This document shows, piece by piece, positions 1 through 3,915 of a stretch of 5,765 nucleotides of DNA; the first letter of the stretch is position 1, and the number at the start of each line of letters is the position of its first letter. Location: positions 1-5,765 of the forward strand of contig CAYGUK010000170.1 in assembly GCA_964352985.1 (NCBI GenBank), given 5' to 3'. The DNA is from CAYGUK01 sp964352985 (GTDB lineage: Bacteria; Pseudomonadota; Gammaproteobacteria; JAHCLG01). Position numbers and translations under genes: made by a program. The notes below the pieces were generated by a model. It did no database searches. It was given only the letters and a program-made list of their open reading frames with translations, and was not told the origin of the DNA.

Positions 1-646
1 CAGTAATTGCCACCTCATTTACAGCTTGAAGATCATTGTTTTCAACTATTGTTAATTTAGGTTTATCAATTTCTTCTACATCTAAATTTAATTCTTGTTG
101 AATTGATTTTCCTAACGCATCTAAATCTTTAATTTCTTCTAGCGTTGGTAATTCTGTTAATGATGTTAAATTAAAATCATCTAAAAATTGTTTACTTGTC
201 GCTAATAACGCAGGACGGCCAGGGACTTCTTTGTGTCCGACAATTTTAACCCAACCACGTTCGATTAATGATTGGACGATGTTAGAGCTCACACTCACAC
301 CACGCACATCTTCTATTTGTCCACGTGTAATGGGTTGGCGATAAGCAATAAGCGCTAGTGTTTCTAGATAAGCGCGTGATAGTCTCGCCGGTTTTTCTTC
401 CCATAATTTAGTAACGTATTCGGCATATATAAAACGTGATTGAATGCGAAAGCCACTACTCACCTCACGTAATTCAATACCGCGATTTTCATACTCCGCT
501 TTTAATGTATTTAATGTATCACTAATAATTTTATTATCTGGTCGTGTGTTTTCGTGAAACATATCACCTAATCTATCGATGGTTAATGGCTCAGCCGCAG
601 ACATTAAAACCGCTTCTAAAATATTTTTGATTTCACTATCACTCAT
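1..646 (-). CDS. scpB: Segregation and condensation protein B (partial, C-terminus beyond window)
   Basis: ScpB is the winged-helix partner of the kleisin ScpA in the SMC-ScpAB condensin, which compacts and segregates the chromosome on the nucleoid. I translated 215 codons from the ATG at 646 to the window edge without meeting a stop. The N-terminal winged helix covers about residues 1-80 (starts MSDSEIKNILEAVLMSAAEP). The second covers about 88-160 and holds the family signature: RLSRAYLETLALIAYRQPIT at 88-107, IEDVRGV at 111-117, and GHKEVPGRPALLAT at 137-150. The tail from 165 is acidic and variable. B. subtilis ScpB is about 200 residues, so this is a longer form as in other gammaproteobacteria, and probably only a short end is missing. 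The start is supported by an AAGG Shine-Dalgarno sequence 7 bases upstream and by the ATGA overlap with scpA, which implies coupled translation. Identity is near certain. Confidence 0.96.
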   Translation of the reverse strand, partial: MSDSEIKNILEAVLMSAAEPLTIDRLGDMFHENTRPDNKIISDTLNTLKAEYENRGIELREVSSGFRIQSRFIYAEYVTKLWEEKPARLSRAYLETLALIAYRQPITRGQIEDVRGVSVSSNIVQSLIERGWVKIVGHKEVPGRPALLATSKQFLDDFNLTSLTELPTLEEIKDLDALGKSIQQELNLDVEEIDKPKLTIVENNDLQAVNEVAIT

Positions 647-1452
647 GATCTTACCTTAACGTGTATCGGAGCAAAGGGTTCAGACTGTACGATCTCGATG
701 ATCGATTCCCGGATTAACTCTAGAATTGCCAATAATGTCACAACGACTCCCATTCGCCCTTCTCGGATATCAAAGAGATCCATAAATTCGGTGAATTTAT
801 CTGCTGTTAATTGGGTTATTACTTGCGTCATTCTTTCACGAACGGATAAAGGCTCTGCTTCAATTCGATGATGCGCTGTTAACTGAGCTCGTTTCATCAC
901 ATTAGCAAAAGCGATTAAGATTTCTTTGAGTTCTACTTTAGGCTGTTGTTTGGGGGGTTGATATTCTGGCGGTTCAACATTAACAAAAAAAACATCACGT
1001 CCGACTCTTGGCACTTCATCTAAATTTTCAGCTGCTTTTTTTATGCATTCATATTCTTGTAAACGACGAACTAATTCTGCTCTGGGATCATCTTCATCGT
1101 CATCGTCTTCTTTTTTAGGCCTGGGTAATAACATGCGAGATTTAATTTCAGCAAGCATCGCCGCCATGACTAAATATTCTGCTGCTAATTCCAAACGTAA
1201 TTGTTTCATGATTTCGACATATTCCATATATTGCTTGGTAATACTTGCAATCGGAATATCGAGAATATCCAAATTTTGTCGCTTTATAAGATAAAGTAAT
1301 AAATCTAATGGACCTTCAAATGTTTCTAAAAAAACTTCTAAGGCATCAGGTGGAATGTATAAATCTTTTGGCAAATTCGAATAAGGTTCACCCTTTACTT
1401 TAGCGAAAGGAATGTCTTCGGTCATTTCGGTATTTTCAACTACTGTATTCAT
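643..1452 (-). CDS. scpA: Segregation and condensation protein A (kleisin)
   Basis: ScpA is the kleisin that bridges the SMC heads and recruits ScpB in the bacterial condensin complex. The 269-residue product has the family hallmark FEGPLDLLLYLI at residues 45-56. The N-terminal SMC-binding helical region follows (to about 110, including LAAEYLVMAAMLAEIKSRML). Next come a very acidic linker (EDDDDEDD at 115-122) and the conserved RAELVRRLQEYE at 124-135. A C-terminal winged helix occupies about 200-265 (VVVTLLAILELIRE at 236-249). Length is normal. About 40 residues precede the conserved core, a little more than in B. subtilis, and this N-terminal extension is not conserved in my recollection. 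The ATG at 1452 overlaps the trpS stop as ATGA and lacks a clear Shine-Dalgarno sequence, so translation probably depends on ribosomes finishing trpS. ScpA implies an SMC rather than a MukB system in this organism. Confidence 0.97.
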   Translation of the reverse strand: MNTVVENTEMTEDIPFAKVKGEPYSNLPKDLYIPPDALEVFLETFEGPLDLLLYLIKRQNLDILDIPIASITKQYMEYVEIMKQLRLELAAEYLVMAAMLAEIKSRMLLPRPKKEDDDDEDDPRAELVRRLQEYECIKKAAENLDEVPRVGRDVFFVNVEPPEYQPPKQQPKVELKEILIAFANVMKRAQLTAHHRIEAEPLSVRERMTQVITQLTADKFTEFMDLFDIREGRMGVVVTLLAILELIRESIIEIVQSEPFAPIHVKVRS

Positions 1453-2660
1453 GAATATTCTATACCCATTGCTTCCCGCACTTCGGTTAATGTATCACGC
1501 GCAACTTCTCTGGCTTTTTCACAACCATCAGCCACAATACTTTTAACAAGCCCATGATCATTTTCATATTCCTTGGCTCGTTCTCTAATTGGTTGTAATT
1601 CTTTTTGCACGGCATCGATTAACGGTTTTTTGCATTCCAAGCAACCAATGCTGGCGTTTTTACAACCCGCTTGCACCCATGATTTTACAGAATCATCCGT
1701 ATAAACTTTATGAAGTTCCCAAACTGGACATTTTTCAGGATCGCCAGGATCGGTTTTTCTTACTCTGGCAGGATCTGTTTGCATAGTTTTAATTTTTTCT
1801 TCGACAATTTGTTCATCGTCACGAAGACCAATTGAATTATTATAAGACTTTGACATTTTTTGGCCGTCAAGTCCGGGTAATTTTGGTGTGTTAGTTAATA
1901 ACACTTGAGGTTCTGGTAAAATAATTTTACCGCCGCCTTCGAGATAACCATATAGTCTTTCTCTATCATCAATGCTGATATTACGTTGTTCTTCGAGTAA
2001 CGCTTGACCTGTTAATAATGATTCGTGATCACCTTGCTCTTGATAATTTTTTAATAATTTACGATAGAGTTTAGCATTTTTCTTACCCATTTTATCAATC
2101 GCAGCTTCAGCTTTATTGATAAAATCACTATCTCGTCCGTAAATATGATTAAAACGTCTCGCAATTTCACGCGTCATTTCAATGTGGGGCACTTGATCTT
2201 CACCCACAGGAACAAGACCTGCTTTGTAAATTAAGATATCCGCACTTTGCATTAAGGGATAACCTAAAAATCCATATGTTTCGATATCTTTATTTTTTAA
2301 TTTTTCAATTTGTTCTTTGTAAGTGGGTACACGTTCTAACCAACTAAGTGGCGTAATCATCGACAATAATAACGTTAACTCGGCGTGTTCGGGAACTTGT
2401 GATTGAATAAAAATATGAGCAGAACCGGGATTAATCCCTGCTGCCAACCAATCGATTACCATTTCCCAAACGTTATTTTCTATAATTTCGGGTTCGTCAT
2501 AATGAGTAGTTAAGGCATGCCAGTCAACAACACAGAAAAAGCAATCATATTCGTGTTGTAGCTGTATCCAATTTTTAATGGCACCATGAAAATGACCCAA
2601 ATGAAGCTTGCCAGTCGGGCGCATGCCGGATAAAACTCGGGTTAAATGTTCTTGGCTCAA
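1449..2660 (-). CDS. trpS: Tryptophanyl-tRNA synthetase, long form with predicted 4Fe-4S site
   Basis: This class Ic aminoacyl-tRNA synthetase charges tRNA-Trp with tryptophan using ATP in the cytosol. The 403-residue product has the Rossmann-fold HIGH motif as HLGH (20-23), after SGMRPTGK (11-18), and the KMSKS loop at 268-272. Conserved PLMQSADILIYKAGLVPVGEDQ lies at 135-156. It is about 70 residues longer than E. coli TrpRS (334). The extra length is mainly an insert of about 75 residues at roughly 176-250, between the FNHIYG segment and the strand leading to KMSKS. The C-terminal anticodon-binding region has Cys311, 333, 340 and 343, spaced C-x21-C-x6-C-x2-C. This is almost exactly the [4Fe-4S] pattern of Thermotoga maritima TrpRS (C-x22-C-x6-C-x2-C), so cluster binding is inferred. 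The start is TTG: upstream in-frame codons reach TGA without another start, and AAGGAGT lies 6 bases upstream. The gene heads the trpS-scpA-scpB operon. Confidence 0.96.
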   Translation of the reverse strand: MSQEHLTRVLSGMRPTGKLHLGHFHGAIKNWIQLQHEYDCFFCVVDWHALTTHYDEPEIIENNVWEMVIDWLAAGINPGSAHIFIQSQVPEHAELTLLLSMITPLSWLERVPTYKEQIEKLKNKDIETYGFLGYPLMQSADILIYKAGLVPVGEDQVPHIEMTREIARRFNHIYGRDSDFINKAEAAIDKMGKKNAKLYRKLLKNYQEQGDHESLLTGQALLEEQRNISIDDRERLYGYLEGGGKIILPEPQVLLTNTPKLPGLDGQKMSKSYNNSIGLRDDEQIVEEKIKTMQTDPARVRKTDPGDPEKCPVWELHKVYTDDSVKSWVQAGCKNASIGCLECKKPLIDAVQKELQPIRERAKEYENDHGLVKSIVADGCEKAREVARDTLTEVREAMGIEYS

Positions 2661-2666
2661 ACAATC

Positions 2667-2673
2667 ACTCCTT
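2667..2673 (-). promoter_or_regulatory. Strong ribosome binding site for trpS
   Basis: On the minus strand this reads AAGGAGT, nearly the full anti-16S complement, and ends 6 bases before the TTG at 2660. It decides the non-ATG start of trpS. The next in-frame ATG is Met13, inside the conserved SGMRPTGK segment, which would delete needed residues. Confidence 0.8.
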
Positions 2674-2688
2674 AATACTCATCAATGT

Positions 2689-2745
2689 TTTGCGGCCGTA
2701 AAGTGTATCAGATATTGTCGAACAATTAATCTTGTTTGCCGCAAA
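2689..2745 (-). repeat. Nested inverted repeats in the trpS leader
   Basis: The outer arms TTTGCGGC (2689-2696) and GCCGCAAA (2738-2745) are perfect 8-base complements and unusually GC-rich for this region. Between them lies a smaller hairpin, ATTGT (2714-2718) and ACAAT (2722-2726), with a 3-base loop. On the minus strand the inner stem can extend by three more pairs (GAT/ATC) across a two-base bulge. If transcription starts from the promoter at 2761-2789, both stems lie in the 5' leader, and the outer stem ends about 15 bases before the Shine-Dalgarno sequence. It could be a regulatory or stabilising leader structure. It is not a T-box that I can recognise, nor an intrinsic terminator, since no T-run follows. 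The repeats are certain; the role is unknown. Confidence 0.55.
2702..2710 (-). promoter_or_regulatory. Possible second trpS promoter (extended -10)
   Basis: The minus strand reads TGATACACT, an extended -10 (TG-N-TACACT), 41 bases upstream of the trpS start. No good -35 hexamer lies at 16-18 bases upstream. It falls inside the outer inverted repeat, so it would give a short leader without that structure. This is a weak call. Confidence 0.25.
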
Positions 2746-2760
2746 TTTTTAATCTGCACT

Positions 2761-2789
2761 ATTGTATATGCGATTGAATATAATGTGAA
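2761..2789 (-). promoter_or_regulatory. Sigma-70 promoter for trpS-scpA-scpB
   Basis: On the minus strand the -35 TTCACA (2784-2789) and the -10 TACAAT (2761-2766) each differ by one base from consensus and are separated by exactly 17 bases. An A-rich stretch lies just upstream of the -35 and could act as an UP element. Start of transcription would be near 2754, giving a leader of about 94 bases that contains the nested inverted repeats. It is the best promoter match I found in the window. Confidence 0.55.
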
Positions 2790-2866
2790 TTTATTTTTTG
2801 TGTTGTGCGTGAAATATTTTGGATTCGCTCTTGTAATTTGTTAGAGAAGAAGATAGAGGACGTGAG

Positions 2867-2875
2867 TTTTACACA
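2867..2875 (+). promoter_or_regulatory. Weak DnaA-box-like site
   Basis: TTTTACACA fits the relaxed DnaA box TTWTNCACA, in the same orientation as the perfect box at 3053. In DNA this AT-rich a single relaxed match has little weight on its own. Another one-mismatch site (ATTTTCACA, minus strand) lies at 2961-2969. Confidence 0.2.
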
Positions 2876-2943
2876 GGTCAAATTTATTACTCAGAATATT
2901 GTCATATTTTCGTCATATATTATTTTCATGTTTGATTTAAACT

Positions 2944-2956
2944 TAACTTATTGATA
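2944..2956 (-). promoter_or_regulatory. IHF-type binding site
   Basis: The minus strand reads TATCAATAAGTTA, an exact match to the IHF consensus WATCAANNNNTTR, inside an AT-rich tract between the DnaA-like sites. AT-rich DNA gives such matches by chance fairly often, so binding is a guess. Confidence 0.3.
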
Positions 2957-2982
2957 TTTATGTGAAAATAATAAGCGAAATG

Positions 2983-3010
2983 CTGAAGGTTAGGAACTTA
3001 CCTACCTTAG
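2983..3010. repeat. Imperfect hairpin downstream of the GTPase gene
   Basis: The arms CT-AAGGT-AGG and CCT-ACCTT-AG can pair over 10 base pairs with two single-base bulges (G2985 and T2991), around the loop AACTTA (2995-3000). No T-run follows directly on either strand: the nearest are about 12 bases away on the minus strand and 18 on the plus. It is therefore not a standard terminator. It may mark the 3' end of the GTPase transcript, about 70 bases after the stop codon. Confidence 0.35.
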
Positions 3011-3040
3011 AGGCAATACTAATGACAGTTTTTAATAACA

Positions 3041-3055
3041 TAACTCACAGAGTTA
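3041..3055. repeat. Short perfect inverted repeat overlapping the DnaA box
   Basis: TAACTC and GAGTTA are perfect 6-base arms around ACA. The right arm shares three bases with the DnaA box at 3053-3061. A weak hairpin or a dimeric protein site are both possible. No T-run follows on the minus strand, so it is a poor terminator for the GTPase gene. Confidence 0.35.
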
Positions 3056-3061
3056 TCCACA
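3053..3061 (+). promoter_or_regulatory. Perfect DnaA box
   Basis: TTATCCACA is the exact high-affinity DnaA box. It lies 18 bases beyond the GTPase stop codon, in gene-free AT-rich DNA. A lone box may titrate DnaA or regulate a nearby promoter. An origin would need a cluster of strong boxes, which is not seen here. Confidence 0.5.
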
Positions 3062-3078
3062 GAACTATATAGAATGTA

Positions 3079-3804
3079 TTAGCAGCAACCCCTTTTATTC
3101 TTAAGGTGGGTTTCAGATTCGCCTAATCTTATAGTGTTTTCTGATCTTATTGCTCGCTCTTGTGTTAATGGATTTAACATCTTATTAAAATGTGCTTTTA
3201 AATAACAACTTTTAAAAGCACATTTTATATCTGCTTTTTCACTTGTTTTTGCTGAACCATGAAATATCTCTACGGATGAAAATGCAAAAGTACTAAAATA
3301 CTCATGAATGTGTTTTTTCATTTCGTCGATTTTAGATATAAATTCAGATTCCACTAAATCCATTTTATTGATAAAGACGGTTAAAGGTAAATTTTGTCTA
3401 ATATGATCCTTATCTAGTCTATCAGTTAATTCAAAAAATTCATCTCTAAGTAGTCCTTGAGTTTTTCTAACTGAATTTCTTACTTCAAGAAATTTTTGAA
3501 TGAATATAGAACCATCAATAACAAAAAAGACACCTTGAAGGATTTGTTGTTCAAGTAATCTTAAACCTGAAGTATAAAACCTTTCTGCTGATGGAATTTC
3601 AATAAACCGAATTAATTTTAGTTGTTTCTCAATCGATACTTGTTTGTCTCTATAATCTATACCGATTGTTTCAGTATAGTTATCAGAAAATTCGTTCATC
3701 TGATATTTTGATAACAAGCATGATTTACCCGCATTTGTTCCACTGAGTACAAGAATTTTTAAATAGGGTTCTTCAAGCCTCTTGCGGCTATAATCTGAAA
3801 ACAT
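3079..3804 (-). CDS. Rab-like small GTPase with C-terminal di-cysteine, switch II degenerate
   Basis: From ATG 3804 the product has 241 residues. The fold reads like a eukaryotic Rab: P-loop GTNAGKSCLL (22-31; Rab1 has GDSGVGKSCLL), switch I TIGIDY (46-51), the ERF of switch II (74-76), NKMD (146-149) and GSAK (183-186). A polar tail of about 35 residues ends in Gly-Cys-Cys, the Rab geranylgeranylation type of C-terminus. Where Rabs have DTAGQ there is EIPSA (69-73), so the DxxG glycine, the Asp and the catalytic Gln are all lost and GTP hydrolysis is probably defective. An insert precedes NKMD. There is no signal peptide. ATG 3804 has AGGA 8 bases upstream and lies about 50 bases below a TATAAT box. 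A TTG at 3858 would add 18 mostly hydrophobic residues but has no good ribosome site. G+C is lower than in its neighbours. I infer a eukaryote-derived protein, possibly a secreted host-directed effector. An Arf or SRP-receptor-beta-like GTPase fits less well. Confidence 0.85.
   Translation of the reverse strand: MFSDYSRKRLEEPYLKILVLSGTNAGKSCLLSKYQMNEFSDNYTETIGIDYRDKQVSIEKQLKLIRFIEIPSAERFYTSGLRLLEQQILQGVFFVIDGSIFIQKFLEVRNSVRKTQGLLRDEFFELTDRLDKDHIRQNLPLTVFINKMDLVESEFISKIDEMKKHIHEYFSTFAFSSVEIFHGSAKTSEKADIKCAFKSCYLKAHFNKMLNPLTQERAIRSENTIRLGESETHLKNKRGCC
3186..3227. repeat. Perfect 17-base inverted repeat inside the GTPase gene
   Basis: The arms at 3186-3202 and 3211-3227 are exact reverse complements (17 of 17) around an 8-base loop (3203-3210). 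Each arm has a TGTGC/GCACA core with flanking A and T runs. The repeat encodes residues of the predicted last helix of the GTPase (about 194-206, KCAFKSCYLKAHF), and the alignment to Rab needs no insertion there. It could form a strong mRNA hairpin or a cruciform. No T-run or other terminator feature follows. Confidence 0.85.
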
Positions 3805-3812
3805 TGAAAATT

Positions 3813-3816
3813 TCCT
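3813..3816 (-). promoter_or_regulatory. Ribosome binding site choosing the GTPase start
   Basis: The minus strand reads AGGA followed by 8 bases and then ATG 3804. The alternative TTG at 3858 has only a weak AAGG placed too close to it, so the downstream ATG is preferred. Confidence 0.55.
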
Positions 3817-3863
3817 AAAAAATATTTGTGATAAAGAATTTAAAAATAAAACAAACAAGCCTT

Positions 3864-3869
3864 ATTATA
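3864..3869 (-). promoter_or_regulatory. -10 box for the GTPase gene
   Basis: An exact TATAAT on the minus strand would start transcription near 3857, leaving a leader of about 50 bases before ATG 3804. No good -35 lies at 16-18 bases: the nearest TTG-containing hexamer (TTGGGA) is 22 bases away, and the spacer is a T-rich tract. An activator-dependent promoter is possible, or a chance match in AT-rich DNA. Confidence 0.35.
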
Positions 3870-3882
3870 TAATTTAGAAAAT

Positions 3883-3903
3883 AAAAAAATATCCCAAGAT
3901 TTT
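3883..3903 (-). terminator. Weak intrinsic terminator candidate after yciO
   Basis: On the minus strand AAAATC and GAT-A-TTT can pair with one bulged A around the loop TTGG, leading into a run of seven T and a further T-rich stretch. It starts about 12 bases after the yciO stop. The stem is nearly all A-T pairs, so termination would be leaky at best, and some read-through into the GTPase gene is plausible. Confidence 0.28.
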
Positions 3904-3915
3904 AAGGAAGTCAGT

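Larger units (their letters stand above)
2661..3078. other. Long AT-rich gene-free region between the GTPase gene and trpS
   Basis: This 418-base stretch has no convincing coding sequence on either strand; the only candidate of any length is a frame that starts inside trpS and matches nothing I know. It lies between two genes transcribed in the same direction, where gaps in this window are otherwise 111 bases or less, or overlaps. It holds the trpS promoter and leader near 2661-2790, an AT-rich middle with an IHF-type site, and a perfect DnaA box close to the GTPase stop. An 11-base-spaced direct repeat GTCATAT occurs at 2901-2907 and 2912-2918. No tRNA or known riboswitch was recognised. An unannotated small RNA cannot be excluded. 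Confidence 0.7.

Noticed and set aside
1043..1294. Serine-rich plus-strand open frame of 83 codons
   Set aside because: It is the antisense of scpA; the serine run is just the complement of the Asp/Glu codons of the acidic linker.
1589..1786. Plus-strand open frame of 65 codons
   Set aside because: It lies entirely antisense to trpS, over the conserved cysteine region, with no family resemblance.
2608..2844. Open frame of 78 codons on the plus strand running from inside trpS into the gap
   Set aside because: Its first part is the antisense of the well-supported trpS start, the remainder is AT-rich with no recognisable family, and it has no ribosome site.
2930..2960. PmrA-type box (tandem CTTAAT repeats of Legionella/Coxiella effector genes)
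   Set aside because: CTTAAC-TTATTG is only loosely similar and lies downstream of the GTPase gene on its strand. The region upstream of the GTPase (3884-3905) also gives only a partial match.
2661..3078. Full chromosomal replication origin
   Set aside because: Only one strong DnaA box is present and no origin-associated gene (dnaA, dnaN, gidA, rpmH) is in the window. Kept only as a weak DnaA/IHF observation.
3186..3227. In-frame inserted palindromic repeat element, as in Rickettsia
   Set aside because: Alignment to Rab1 needs no insertion at this place, so the repeat seems to be part of the normal last helix; reported as an unexplained palindrome instead.
3079..3804. Bacterial MglA, Era or Arf/SRP-receptor-beta type GTPase
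   Set aside because: The GKSCLL, TIGID and ERF segments and the Cys-Cys end fit Rab better. The degenerate switch II leaves some doubt.
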